Made by a program: the position numbers and the translations under genes
The notes under the pieces: model-generated
What the model saw: only the letters and a program-made list of their open reading frames with translations
Told to the model about the DNA's origin: nothing
The model's database searches: none
Shown here: positions 7,975 to 17,160 of the stretch, piece by piece
How the letters are laid out: each line of letters begins with the position of its first letter
Position numbering within the stretch: position 1 is the first letter of the stretch
Assembly (NCBI GenBank): GCA_963652495.1
Contig: CAVJTU010000023.1
Location: forward strand, 1-36,833
Length of the DNA stretch: 36,833 nucleotides
Direction: 5' to 3'
Origin: Anthropogastromicrobium sp963652495
GTDB taxonomy: Bacteria > Bacillota > Clostridia > Lachnospirales > Lachnospiraceae

Positions 7975-8031
7975 TTGCATTTTGAAAGAAGGGGTGCTAT
8001 AGTGAACACAGATATCTGATATGATTAGAAA
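7975..8031 (+). promoter_or_regulatory. Promoter P1 with GntR operator, GH39 gene
   Basis: TTGCAT (7975-7980), 17-base spacer, TATAGT (7998-8003). Nine bases later comes the 19-base operator TATCTGAT-ATG-ATTAGAAA (8013-8031), a degenerate copy of the perfect inverted repeat at 17075-17093. Its position just downstream of the -10 suggests repression by blocking transcription start or early elongation. The remainder of 7804-8115 holds the divergent aldo/keto reductase promoter and nothing else recognised. Confidence 0.7.
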
Positions 8032-8115
8032 TACGACTAGCTGAATAAATCGGATGATGAATCGAAATGAATTGAATCGAATTGGATCATAAAATTGATG
8101 AAGGAGGATCAAAAG

Positions 8116-9774
8116 ATGAACCAGAAAGTAAATGTCTATGTAGATGCATCAAAGGGCGTTGGTGTACAGGAGCATCTGTGGCGCTATATTGGATATGACG
8201 AGTGCAATTATACATATATCCCAGAAGGAAAAGAACTGCTGAAAAAGTTCGCGTCACTTGGCGATGCACCTTATTATGTGCGCACGCATTTTATGTTCTG
8301 TACCGGAAATTGTCATGGAACCTATAAGTTTGGCTCCACGAATATTTATTGGGAGAATGAGAATGGTGAGGCTGTGTATGATTTTACCTATTACGATAAA
8401 ATCATGGATGCTATTCTTCAGACGGGAAACAAACCATTTGCTGAACTAGGCTTTATGCCGTTGGAACTTGTGGATCAGTCGTATTTGAAATCATCCGAGG
8501 GAAGATGGGAGCGCTATGGCGCATATAAAGAAAAAGGCTGGACCTGTCCGCCAAAAAACTATGAGAAATGGGCCGACTTCATTCGCACATTGATTACGCA
8601 TCTTGTTGAGCGCTATGGTGAAGACGAGATTCAAACATGGTACTTTGAGTTGTGGAATGAGCCAGATATTTTCTATTGGAGCGGCACAACAGCAGAATAT
8701 TGTAAGTTGTTTGATTACACAGAATATGCGGCTCATCAGGTACTGCCGGGGCTTCGTCTCTCTGGACCGGCTACGACAGGCATTACCCCGGAAAGTCATT
8801 CTGGAAAATTTTTCACCTATTTTCTGGAGCATTGTAAGAACGGGGTTAACTTCTGTACACAGAAGACTGGAACCAGATTGGATTTTATCACCTTCCACGT
8901 AAAGGGTGGCGGTTTCCCGTTTGAGATGCATGCGCCAAAGGAAGTGCCATCAGTAGAGAGTCTGGTAGATCAGGTGAGACGAGGTTTGGACATTATTCAG
9001 GAATGCGGCTACGCAGATCGTGAGGTCGTGCTCTCTGAGGCAGATCCAGATGGATGGGCAGCAGGCGGCATGTACGACAATATCAATATGAATTTTCGAA
9101 ATACCGAATATTATGCTTCCTATGTGGCATCTACTTACCAAAAGATTGACCAGTTAAGTGTTCAATATGGAATAAAGGTGCGCCCACTAGCTTGGGCATT
9201 CCTATTTCCAGGAGAGCGCTGTTTTGAAGGAACGAGAACCTTTACCACACAGGGAATTGATAAGGCTGTCTTTAATCTGTTTAAAATCTATGGCTCACTC
9301 GGACATGAAAAACTTGCATTTTCAAGCGATGGTGTTCATGATCCTGAGTTTCAACAGCCTTATCGAAAAGTAGACGTACACACCGGATGTTACACAGGTG
9401 AAGGAGAAACGACAGAAGTTGCAGGAATGGCCATAAAGGGAGATAATGGGGAGATTCAAATTCTTGTGTTCAGCCATAATAATGACTGTGATAAGAAAGA
9501 AACACATAAGGTTTGTGTGACAGTAAGTGGACTTGATGAAAGAACCCGAGTGCTGGAGCATTACCGAATCGACGAGACTCATTCCAATGCATATGCGGAG
9601 TGGATTCACCAGGGAAAGCCACTGTTTCCGCAGGGGGAGCAGTATGCGTTAATTAAAAAGAGAGATGGACTCGAAAAATATGAGGAAGATAGAACCGTTA
9701 CAGCAAAGGACGGTAATGTACAGATTGAATTTTCAATGCCAGCACATGGTGTTTCCTATCTGGTGTTGAGATGA
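8116..9774 (+). CDS. Glycoside hydrolase family 39 protein
   Basis: A 552-residue GH39 enzyme; the family contains beta-xylosidases and alpha-L-iduronidases acting by a retaining mechanism. The acid/base is E182 in FELWNEPDIFYW and the nucleophile E308 in VVLSEADPDGWAAGG; the 126-residue gap is normal for GH39. The TIM barrel spans about residues 10-360 and a beta-domain follows (about 400-552). No signal peptide: intracellular, acting on imported oligosaccharides. ATG 8116 is chosen because AAGGAGG lies 8 bases before it; the earlier in-frame TTG/ATG pair at 8095-8100 lies upstream of that ribosome site. Monocistronic, with its own promoter/operator and terminator. The preceding and following units share its operator, linking it to the ABC importer. 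Confidence 0.88.
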   Translation: MNQKVNVYVDASKGVGVQEHLWRYIGYDECNYTYIPEGKELLKKFASLGDAPYYVRTHFMFCTGNCHGTYKFGSTNIYWENENGEAVYDFTYYDKIMDAILQTGNKPFAELGFMPLELVDQSYLKSSEGRWERYGAYKEKGWTCPPKNYEKWADFIRTLITHLVERYGEDEIQTWYFELWNEPDIFYWSGTTAEYCKLFDYTEYAAHQVLPGLRLSGPATTGITPESHSGKFFTYFLEHCKNGVNFCTQKTGTRLDFITFHVKGGGFPFEMHAPKEVPSVESLVDQVRRGLDIIQECGYADREVVLSEADPDGWAAGGMYDNINMNFRNTEYYASYVASTYQKIDQLSVQYGIKVRPLAWAFLFPGERCFEGTRTFTTQGIDKAVFNLFKIYGSLGHEKLAFSSDGVHDPEFQQPYRKVDVHTGCYTGEGETTEVAGMAIKGDNGEIQILVFSHNNDCDKKETHKVCVTVSGLDERTRVLEHYRIDETHSNAYAEWIHQGKPLFPQGEQYALIKKRDGLEKYEEDRTVTAKDGNVQIEFSMPAHGVSYLVLR

Positions 9775-9848
9775 AAAGAAAAAACAAGTATAGAAAGTAT
9801 AGAAATTCTGAACCAGTCAGCAAATTGATTAAGTGTGTTTGTTGAAAG

Positions 9849-9900
9849 AAAAAGTGCTGTTACAATTGCAAATAAACTTTGCAAGTGGCAGCACTTTTTG
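9849..9900 (+). terminator. Terminator after GH39 gene
   Basis: AAAAAGTGCTG (9849-9859) pairs with CAGCACTTTTT (9889-9899), giving a stem ending in a T-run; an inner GCAA/TTGC pairing can extend it. Rest of 9775-10187: promoter P2 and an A-rich leader, nothing else recognised. Confidence 0.8.
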
Positions 9901-9988
9901 AATATAGACAATGCTTATAATAAAACATTAAAAAGACAGAAAATTGCGAGCAGACAAGAAAGAAAATAAAAAAATATAAAATTTCCTA

Positions 9989-10043
9989 TTGCATTTTTGA
10001 ATAATCGGTGCTATAGTAACGGTATAGCTGATATGATTAGCAA
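9989..10043 (+). promoter_or_regulatory. Promoter P2 with GntR operator, transporter operon
   Basis: TTGCAT (9989-9994), 17-base spacer, TATAGT (10012-10017), then seven bases to operator TAGCTGAT-ATG-ATTAGCAA (10025-10043). The -35, -10, spacer length and the spacer end CGGTGC closely match P1. A leader of about 145 bases precedes the solute-binding protein gene. Confidence 0.72.
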
Positions 10044-10187
10044 TATGAATAATAGCATGCTTAAAAATGTAAGCAGAAATCTGGAAACAGAAACACATAG
10101 GGAACGGTAACAAACCTGTACACTACATCCTGATAAGGAAAGGATGAAGGACGGGAAAATAGATACACATTAAAAGGAGGAATTTAC

Positions 10188-11810
10188 ATGAAGAAGAGAA
10201 ACAGCGCATTATTACTGGCAGCAGCGATGACACTGGGCAGTGGAATTGTACCAGTACTGGCAGATGAGACAGACGGCAAGATTGCTGATGGTGACGTGAC
10301 TTTGACTATTTACTGTTCATTCCAGGATAGTGCAAGATCCCACTACAAGGATTTGGGCGATAATCCTGTAGTACAGAAGATTGAGGAGATGACTGGATTA
10401 AATCTAGAATTTGTTCATGCACCAGCAGGTGATGATGGAAGCTTCTTCCAGCAGCTGATTGCATCCGGTGAACTGCCAGATCTGTTTGCTACTAGCCAGT
10501 TCCAGACAAAGTACCCCGGTGGAGTAGAGGGTGCTATGAATGATGGCGTGCTGATGAATGTGGATGATTTAATTGAGGAGTATGCAGTAAACTTTAATAA
10601 CTGGGTAGAAGAACGAAAAGAAACCGATCCAATGATCGAGAATAAGATTCGCAGTGATGATGGAACAATTGTGAAGTTTGGAACGATTTGGCTGCCACCT
10701 TTCGATGATGGAAAGATCTGGTACGGAATGATTGCCAGAAAGGATTTGCTTGATAAGTATGGTCTGGAATCACCGACTACTCTGGATGAATATACAAATG
10801 TTTTAAGAACCTTTAAGGAGAATGGTGTTGAGGTACCGTTAGCACTCTCCAAATTTGAAGAGTCATCTATGATGGCAAATAATCCGATTGCAAGTGCATT
10901 TGGCGTAGCAATTAATGATTACCAGCTGGCAGAAGATGGAAAGGTACGCTATTCCAGAACAATGGATGAATATAAGGACTTCTTACTTCAGTTAAATAGC
11001 TGGGCAAGTGAAGGTCTGATTGATAATGATTTTATCAGCAGAAGCTTTTCAGATTCCACTAAGCTTTTCCAGAACGGAACCGCTGGTATGGTATTTGAAC
11101 ATTCCATTACCATTAAGGGAGATTTAACGGCAGGACAGGCAATTGATCCAGATTACGATGTAGTGGCAACAGAATATCCAAGAATTAATGAGGATGACGA
11201 ACTGCATCTGTCTCATATGGTAAGTTCAGTCAATTCGTATTCCTGGCAGGTAGCATCTACATGTAAGCATCCGGTAGAAGCTGTAAAGTTTGTCGATTTC
11301 CTGATGAGAGATGATATCGTGAGAATGACCGCATGGGGAACTGAAGAATCTGGAACCTATACAGAGGATGCAGAGGGTAATAGAACTTATACGGATTTTG
11401 TTTTGAATAATCCAGATGGTCTGGAATATGGTACTGTAAGAGATTTGTATGCTTGTGCACCATTCCAGATTAAGTATGATGAACAGCAGGAAGAGCAGAT
11501 GTATACCTTGCCACAGGATACAGGCAGCTGGCCGATCTGGCAAAGAGACAATGATAATGCATGGAGACTTCCAACATGGATTACTTTAACAACAGAAGAA
11601 TCAAATGAGATGGCTTCGATTAAGACTAAGATGAATAACTATGCAGATGAGATGGTTTACAAGTTTATCTTTGGTGAGGTTTCAATTGAAGATGAATGGC
11701 CGACCTTTGTGCAGACATTAAAGGATCTTGGAAGTGAGCGTGGTGCGGAGATCTATCAGGCTGGTTATGACAGATACCTTGAGAGATCCGCAGATGTAGA
11801 GAAAAAATAA
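10188..11810 (+). CDS. Extracellular solute-binding protein (LplA/YtcQ type)
   Basis: A 540-residue substrate-binding protein of an oligosaccharide ABC importer of the LplA-LplB-YtcP class, usually serving complex di- or oligosaccharides. An N-terminal signal peptide (KKR, then a hydrophobic core, then PVLA-DE) is clear, but there is no lipobox cysteine, unlike most Gram-positive binding proteins. The mature region has the long two-lobe form and an NPVVQKIEEMTGLNLEFV start typical of this class. AAAGGAGG precedes ATG 10188. First gene of a five-gene unit with two permeases and two M20 hydrolases. No ATPase gene is present; a shared MsmK-like ATPase elsewhere probably powers it. Controlled by P2 and the GntR operator. 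Confidence 0.88.
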   Translation: MKKRNSALLLAAAMTLGSGIVPVLADETDGKIADGDVTLTIYCSFQDSARSHYKDLGDNPVVQKIEEMTGLNLEFVHAPAGDDGSFFQQLIASGELPDLFATSQFQTKYPGGVEGAMNDGVLMNVDDLIEEYAVNFNNWVEERKETDPMIENKIRSDDGTIVKFGTIWLPPFDDGKIWYGMIARKDLLDKYGLESPTTLDEYTNVLRTFKENGVEVPLALSKFEESSMMANNPIASAFGVAINDYQLAEDGKVRYSRTMDEYKDFLLQLNSWASEGLIDNDFISRSFSDSTKLFQNGTAGMVFEHSITIKGDLTAGQAIDPDYDVVATEYPRINEDDELHLSHMVSSVNSYSWQVASTCKHPVEAVKFVDFLMRDDIVRMTAWGTEESGTYTEDAEGNRTYTDFVLNNPDGLEYGTVRDLYACAPFQIKYDEQQEEQMYTLPQDTGSWPIWQRDNDNAWRLPTWITLTTEESNEMASIKTKMNNYADEMVYKFIFGEVSIEDEWPTFVQTLKDLGSERGAEIYQAGYDRYLERSADVEKK

Positions 11811-11907
11811 AGAAGATTTACGCTGAAATTTGCAAATGAGCTGCAGAATAGTGGATATGTAGCGTGCATGAACAGTAAGTTTTGTTAAGAAAGGAAGCAT
11901 ATAAAAA

Positions 11908-11944
11908 CACAACAGCCCGGAGGATATGACGCTGGGCTGTTGTG
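11908..11944 (+). terminator. Intercistronic hairpin between binding protein and permease
   Basis: CACAACAGCCC (11908-11918) and GGGCTGTTGTG (11934-11944) form a perfect 11-bp stem with a 15-base loop. No T-run follows, so it probably acts as a partial terminator or 3-prime mRNA stabiliser keeping binding-protein levels above permease levels. Nothing else recognised in 11811-12048. Confidence 0.6.
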
Positions 11945-12048
11945 GTATCGTGACAAGGTTCGTAACACTGTTTGGCATTGGCATTTTGTGTATCTGACAA
12001 AAGACAACTGGAAAATGCGGTGGACAGTAACAGGAAGGAGAAAAGTGC

Positions 12049-12978
12049 ATGACAAAGAAAAAGAAATCTTTTATTGTGCGTTTGTGGGACAACATGAGAC
12101 GGCATCCACTGCTTTATCTGATGGCAGTGCCGGTTATTCTTTATTATCTGATTTATCATTATTATCCAATGTATGGAGCGTTGATTGCATTTGAAGATTA
12201 TGCCCCCATGAAAGGAATGATGGGAAGCAAGTTCGTAGGATTAAAACATTTTAAAGAGTTTTTGGAAGATCCATATTTCTTCCGAACTATGCGAAATACG
12301 CTAATGATCAATGTGAAAATGCTTGTCTTTGCATTTCCATTTCCAATCATTTTTGCAATCCTTTTGAATGAATTAAATTTGAAAAAATTCCGTAGCATGA
12401 TGCAGACGGTTACCTATATGCCACACTTTATCTCTACAGTCGTTATCTGTGGTTTGGTGTTGGATTTCTGCAGTTCATCTGGTGTAATTACCAGTATTGT
12501 TTGCTCAATTACTGGCATGGAACCAACAAATCTGATGTCGAAACCATCATTCTTTCAGCCAATCTATGTGCTGATGATGATTTGGCAGGAATTTGGCTGG
12601 GATTCTATTATTTACTATGCAGCGATCACCAGCATTGATCAGGAGTTGTATGAGGCGGCAACTATGGACGGTGCAGGACGTCTTAGAAGAATTTTACATA
12701 TTACGCTGCCGGGTATTTCCACCACAATTATTATGCTGTTGATTCTAAGAATTGGAAGCTTGATGAGCCTTGGCTGGGATCGAATTATATTGCTGTATAA
12801 TCCGATGATTTACGAAACTTCCGATGTTATTTCTACTTATGTATATAGAAGAGGTCTTTTGAACTTTGAGTATAGTTTTGCATCCGCAGTAGGATTGTTT
12901 AACTCAGCTATTAACTTTGTTCTCCTAATTGGAGCAAATGCTCTGAGCAGGAAGCTGAATGACACCAGCTTGTGGTAA
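12049..12978 (+). CDS. Oligosaccharide ABC transporter permease (LplB type)
   Basis: A 309-residue inner-membrane permease with six hydrophobic segments. The N-terminal PLLYLMAVPVILYYLIYHYY followed by PMYGALIAFEDY is diagnostic of the LplB/YteP class. The EAA loop that contacts the ATPase is present (LYEAATMDGAGRLRRILHIT, then LPG). AGGAAGGAG precedes ATG 12049. It forms the membrane channel with the next gene, which begins 14 bases after its stop. Confidence 0.93.
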   Translation: MTKKKKSFIVRLWDNMRRHPLLYLMAVPVILYYLIYHYYPMYGALIAFEDYAPMKGMMGSKFVGLKHFKEFLEDPYFFRTMRNTLMINVKMLVFAFPFPIIFAILLNELNLKKFRSMMQTVTYMPHFISTVVICGLVLDFCSSSGVITSIVCSITGMEPTNLMSKPSFFQPIYVLMMIWQEFGWDSIIYYAAITSIDQELYEAATMDGAGRLRRILHITLPGISTTIIMLLILRIGSLMSLGWDRIILLYNPMIYETSDVISTYVYRRGLLNFEYSFASAVGLFNSAINFVLLIGANALSRKLNDTSLW

Positions 12979-12992
12979 GGAGGAAGACAAGT

Positions 12993-13880
12993 ATGAAAAA
13001 ATATCGCACACCGGCAAATATTATTTTTGATGCATGTAATTTTTTATTTATGCTATTTCTTTTGTTTATAACGCTGTATCCGATTTATCATGTGGTTGTT
13101 GCATCCTTCAGTGATCCAATTCTTTTGATGTCCCATAAAGGACCATTAACTTGGATTCTGGGAAATCCTACATTAGAAGGTTATAAGAAAACATTTGCCA
13201 ATAAGAGTCTATTGACGGGTTTTCGCAATACACTTTTTTATGTAGTAGTGGGAACATCTATGCAAGTAATTCTGACCAGCTTTGCAGCGTTTTTACTGAC
13301 TAGAAAAAACTTCATGCTGAAGAATTTTATGATGAAGATGATGATCTTTACCATGTTTTTCAGTGGTGGTTTAATTCCTTTATTCTTTGCAATCAAGAAT
13401 ACTCATATTTACAACACCATATGGGTTTCCAGTATTCCATATTTGATCAGTACTTATAATGTAATTATTATGAGAACATTTTTTATGAATTTGCCGGATA
13501 GTTTGGAAGAAGCAGCGATTATTGATGGAGCCAATGATTTTCAGGTATTTAATAAAATTATTTTGCCACTGTCAAAGCCTGTTATTGCAGTAATTGTGCT
13601 TTATTGTGGTGTATCTCAGTGGAACTCCTGGTTTCCAGCAGTTATGTTTACAAGAGACAGAGGCTTGTATCCACTGCAGATGATTTTGCGTGAAATTTTG
13701 ATTCAAAATGAAAGTTCTACATTAACCGATTCGGTAGTAGCAGCTGTAGAGGAGAGTTATGCGAAGGAACTTGTAAAATATTGTACTATTGTAGTGTCTA
13801 CAGTACCGATTCTGGTTGTGTATCCGTTCTTACAGAAATATTTTGAAAAGGGTGTTATGATCGGCGCTGTAAAGGGATAA
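12993..13880 (+). CDS. Oligosaccharide ABC transporter permease (YtcP type)
   Basis: A 295-residue permease with six hydrophobic segments, the partner of the preceding LplB-type protein. YtcP hallmarks: FITLYPIYHVVVASFSDP near the N-terminus, EEAAIIDGANDFQVFNKIIL (EAA loop) and the C-terminal FEKGVMIGAVKG. I use ATG 12993, which has AAGGAGG 9 bases upstream, rather than a GTG at 12972 that overlaps the previous gene. The M20 gene follows after 68 bases. Confidence 0.93.
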   Translation: MKKYRTPANIIFDACNFLFMLFLLFITLYPIYHVVVASFSDPILLMSHKGPLTWILGNPTLEGYKKTFANKSLLTGFRNTLFYVVVGTSMQVILTSFAAFLLTRKNFMLKNFMMKMMIFTMFFSGGLIPLFFAIKNTHIYNTIWVSSIPYLISTYNVIIMRTFFMNLPDSLEEAAIIDGANDFQVFNKIILPLSKPVIAVIVLYCGVSQWNSWFPAVMFTRDRGLYPLQMILREILIQNESSTLTDSVVAAVEESYAKELVKYCTIVVSTVPILVVYPFLQKYFEKGVMIGAVKG

Positions 13881-13948
13881 AGAGTGATTTGAAAAAGAGA
13901 AAGAAGCAAAAATGTAGAAAATATTGTGGAAAGACGGAGGCAGAGAGT

Positions 13949-15418
13949 GTGATAGTTGATCAAAAGATATACGAACAGGTTCATCAGTGGATGGAAGCTC
14001 ATAAAGAGAATATGATTCAGGATATTCAGCGTTTGATAAAAGTTCCTAGTATTTCCAATCCGAAAGAAGCGGTAAAGCCATTTGGTGCTGCTTGCAGACA
14101 GGCTATGGATGAGATGCTTCAGATTGGAAGAGAGCATGGATTTTATACGGAAAACTATGAGTATTATGTAGGAAGCATTGGAGAAAAAGAAAAAAAGTGG
14201 GATGATATGATTGGCTTCTGGAATCATCTTGATGTTGTACCAGTAGGAGAGGGCTGGGACTTTGAGCCATTCGGTGCAACACGAAAAGGTGATTTATTGA
14301 TTGGAAGAGGAAGTCAGGATAATAAAGGGCCGGCAATTGGAATGCTGTATGTGATGGAATGTATTCGTGATCTGAAGCTTCCTATAGGCCATCAGCTGTG
14401 CTTGTTTGTGGGATCCGATGAAGAGAGAGGAATGGCTGATCTTGAATATTATACAAAGAACTATCCGACACCTGCTCTTTCGATGATTGCCGATTGTGGT
14501 TTCCCAGTTTGCTATGGCGAGAAAGGAATTATAGAAGGAAAGACCGTCAGTCTGGGAACGATGAGTGAGAATGTGTTGAAGTTTTTTGGAGGAAGTGCAG
14601 GAAATATCATTCCAGATAAAGCTGTTTTTGCAATCAAAAAAGAAAGCATCAATGAAAAACAGTTGAACACTTTAAAAGCATTAGAGCAGCCGTCACCAGA
14701 AGAATCTCTGATTACAGTGGAAGAGAAGGAAGACAGAATTGTTGTGACTGCTAAGGGAAGCGGTGGACATAGCGCATTTCCAGAGGGCAGTACAAATGCA
14801 ATTCAGGTTCTGTGCAAGGCGCTTCTTTCTGCCGAGGTTCTTACAGAGCGGGATCGAAAACTCGTAGAAGCTGTGTGTGAAGGCACTTCAGGCAATTATG
14901 GAGAAGCGTTTGGCATTCAGTACGAAGATACGGAGTCAGGTCGCCTGACTTGTGTGGGAACTGTATTGCGATTAAAAGAGGGTCATGTAGAATTGACATT
15001 TAATATTCGCTACAGCATCACAGCAAAGGGGGATGAGATTACAGAAAAATTGACCGATTACTGGAAGAGAAAAGCGTTTGAATGGAAGACAGATCGTGAT
15101 TCAGCACCAAGCTTTTTTGATCCATCTCATCCGGCAGTAGATGTACTTACGGAAACTTATAATGAATTGACAGACCGCAGTTTAAAACCTTATACCATGG
15201 GTGGTGGAACGTATGCAAGAAAGCTGCCGAGGGCTTTCGGATTTGGCATTGGAAATATGCCGGAGGCCAAAAAGGAAGAAAGCAGCTGCTTACGTCCGGG
15301 ACATGGAAATGCGCATGGTGCGGATGAAGTATTAGACTGTGAACGCTTATCGAAAGCGTTGGAAATCTATGTGATGGGATTATTGGCGTTGAAGGATGTA
15401 AAGCTGTTGGCAGATTAA
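13949..15418 (+). CDS. M20 metallopeptidase, PepV/Sapep-like (paralogue 1)
   Basis: A 489-residue M20 hydrolase resembling dipeptidase PepV. All di-zinc ligands are visible with PepV-like spacing: H93 (NHLDVVP), D124 (GRGSQDNKGP), E159 (SDEERG), D182 (IADCGFP), and H452 or H456 (RPGHGNAHGADE); D95 and E158 are the likely catalytic residues. No signal peptide: cytoplasmic. The family cleaves dipeptides or other short amide bonds. I place the start at GTG 13949 because GGAGG lies 8 bases upstream; an in-frame TTG at 13889 gives a basic tail without a ribosome site. It follows the permease genes and precedes a paralogue, so it probably processes the imported compound. Confidence 0.85.
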   Translation: MIVDQKIYEQVHQWMEAHKENMIQDIQRLIKVPSISNPKEAVKPFGAACRQAMDEMLQIGREHGFYTENYEYYVGSIGEKEKKWDDMIGFWNHLDVVPVGEGWDFEPFGATRKGDLLIGRGSQDNKGPAIGMLYVMECIRDLKLPIGHQLCLFVGSDEERGMADLEYYTKNYPTPALSMIADCGFPVCYGEKGIIEGKTVSLGTMSENVLKFFGGSAGNIIPDKAVFAIKKESINEKQLNTLKALEQPSPEESLITVEEKEDRIVVTAKGSGGHSAFPEGSTNAIQVLCKALLSAEVLTERDRKLVEAVCEGTSGNYGEAFGIQYEDTESGRLTCVGTVLRLKEGHVELTFNIRYSITAKGDEITEKLTDYWKRKAFEWKTDRDSAPSFFDPSHPAVDVLTETYNELTDRSLKPYTMGGGTYARKLPRAFGFGIGNMPEAKKEESSCLRPGHGNAHGADEVLDCERLSKALEIYVMGLLALKDVKLLAD

Positions 15419-15443
15419 TTTGACAGGATGGAGGCAAATTGAT

Positions 15444-16952
15444 ATGAAACGTCAGAAAAAGGTGGAAGAGATTCAGAAATGGATTGATGCGAAGATGCCG
15501 GAATTGATGGATGATTTTTTCACAATTTTGCGAATTCGCAGTGTGGCGGAGCCGAAGACATTGAATCCTGTTTACGGGGAGGGCTGTGCCAAGGTATTGG
15601 ATAAGATGCTTTCCATGGGGGAAGACTATGGCTTTTTGACACACAATTTTGATGGCTATGTAGGAAAAATCACTTGGAAGGGAAAACAAGAAAATTCAAA
15701 AGAGGTAGATGGCTCAGAAAGATCGGAAAATCAAGAAAATCCAGAGAAGCAGAAAAAACGTGAGGAAATTGGAATGTGGGCACATCTGGATGTGGTCGAT
15801 GACTGCGATGGCAGAGGATACACATGGAAATATCCGCCGTATGAGCCGACTATGATTGAAGGCGGCGTGGTGGCCAGAGGTTCTCAGGATAATAAGAGTT
15901 CGGCAATTATGGCATTATATGTGCTTCGCTATCTGCAGGAGCATAAGATTCAGACAAAAAGAGATATTTCTTTATATTGTGGTACCTGTGAGGAGCAGGG
16001 TATGTTTGATTTGGATTACTTTACTGCTCATTATCCGTGCCCGGATCTGTCGCTGGTACCAGATGCCGGATTCCCGATTTGTCAGGGTGAGAGAGGTTCT
16101 TTTAATGGAGAGCTTACTTCTTTGGAGGATCTGGATGGGGAAATCCTTTCACTTGAAGCAGACAGTGGTCTCTATATGATTCCAGAAAAAGCAGTGATAA
16201 AATTGTCCTATAGCGAAGAGAAGGCACAAAGACTTGGTGCACTTCCAGACCGAATTACAGTTGAACAGGCAGAAAATACAATGACAATCACCTATACAGG
16301 AGTATCATCACACGCGGCAAATCCGTATGGCGGTGTGGATGCCTTAAAGGGGCTGGTAGATTTTCTGTTCGACCGAAAACTTCTGACTGGAAATGCAGCC
16401 ACATTACTTGGTTTGATAAAAGAATTAAATAAGGATTATCATGCACAGGCGCTTGGTCTTAACTGCAGCGATGAATTGTCTGGACCGATTATTTTGGCGG
16501 TAACACAGGCAAAGATTGTAGATCGAAAACTAGTACTGTCCTTTATTTCCAAATATCCGGTGAGTCAGACTGGAGAAACATTTGAAAAAACGGCATCAGA
16601 AGCAGCAGGAAAAAGAGGTTATCACTTAAAGGTAACGCGCTATAGCAAGCCGATCTCGTATTCATCTGCCCATCCAGCGTTATCACTTTTAACAGAAGTG
16701 TATAGTGATATCAGTGGCGAAATTGCACGTCCGTATATTATGAGTGGCGGCACCTATGCCAGAAAACTGCCGAATGCGTTTGCTTATGGTGCAGGAATCC
16801 CAGAGCAGTGGCCACCGAAGGGCGTATTTTTGCCGGGTCACGGAGATTTTCATCAGCCAGATGAAAGTGTTTCGATAAAAAGAATTAAGACAGCACTTTT
16901 ACTCTATATTTGCAGTATTTGCGAATTGGATGAACTGGATTGTCTGGGCTAA
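15444..16952 (+). CDS. M20 metallopeptidase, PepV/Sapep-like (paralogue 2)
   Basis: A 502-residue paralogue of the upstream gene. Predicted zinc and catalytic residues: H114 and D116 (AHLDVV), D149 (GSQDNK), E183 and E184 (CEEQG), D207 (VPDAGFP), H466/H470 (GHGDFHQPDE). Compared with paralogue 1 the GHLDVVP-G-GW signature is altered (HLDVVDDCDGRGY) and a charged, low-complexity insert sits near residues 80-108. The pair may therefore differ in specificity. ATG 15444 has GGAGG about 9 bases upstream; the gene starts 25 bases after the previous stop, so it is translationally close. End of the transporter operon; a 15-bp hairpin follows. Confidence 0.85.
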   Translation: MKRQKKVEEIQKWIDAKMPELMDDFFTILRIRSVAEPKTLNPVYGEGCAKVLDKMLSMGEDYGFLTHNFDGYVGKITWKGKQENSKEVDGSERSENQENPEKQKKREEIGMWAHLDVVDDCDGRGYTWKYPPYEPTMIEGGVVARGSQDNKSSAIMALYVLRYLQEHKIQTKRDISLYCGTCEEQGMFDLDYFTAHYPCPDLSLVPDAGFPICQGERGSFNGELTSLEDLDGEILSLEADSGLYMIPEKAVIKLSYSEEKAQRLGALPDRITVEQAENTMTITYTGVSSHAANPYGGVDALKGLVDFLFDRKLLTGNAATLLGLIKELNKDYHAQALGLNCSDELSGPIILAVTQAKIVDRKLVLSFISKYPVSQTGETFEKTASEAAGKRGYHLKVTRYSKPISYSSAHPALSLLTEVYSDISGEIARPYIMSGGTYARKLPNAFAYGAGIPEQWPPKGVFLPGHGDFHQPDESVSIKRIKTALLLYICSICELDELDCLG

Positions 16953-16975
16953 ACGATTTAAAGTAAACAGAAAAT

Positions 16976-17024
16976 ATAATTATTCAGAGCAACATTTTGA
17001 TTTCACATGGCTCTGAATAATTAT
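16976..17024. terminator. Terminator-like hairpin after the transporter operon
   Basis: A perfect 15-bp inverted repeat, ATAATTATTCAGAGC (16976-16990) with GCTCTGAATAATTAT (17010-17024), and a 19-base loop. A T-run is seen only some 13 bases further (17038-17043), so termination may be partial. Confidence 0.65.
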
Positions 17025-17033
17025 AAAAAACAC

Positions 17034-17093
17034 TTGCTTTTTTGAGTGAAATGGTGTATAAATATATTATCATATTACTAATATGATTAGTAA
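17034..17093 (+). promoter_or_regulatory. Promoter P3 with the best GntR operator
   Basis: TTGCTT (17034-17039), 17-base spacer, TATAAA (17057-17062), then twelve bases to the perfect 8-3-8 inverted repeat TTACTAAT-ATG-ATTAGTAA (17075-17093). The spacer end ATGGTG matches the GGTG in P1 and P2. It drives the URO-D-like gene and, by read-through, the GntR regulator, implying autoregulation. Confidence 0.78.
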
Positions 17094-17160
17094 ACTATCA
17101 GGTGATGAAAAGTAAAATAAGAAAGTCAATAAAACCAATACAGGAAGGAGAATAATTAGA

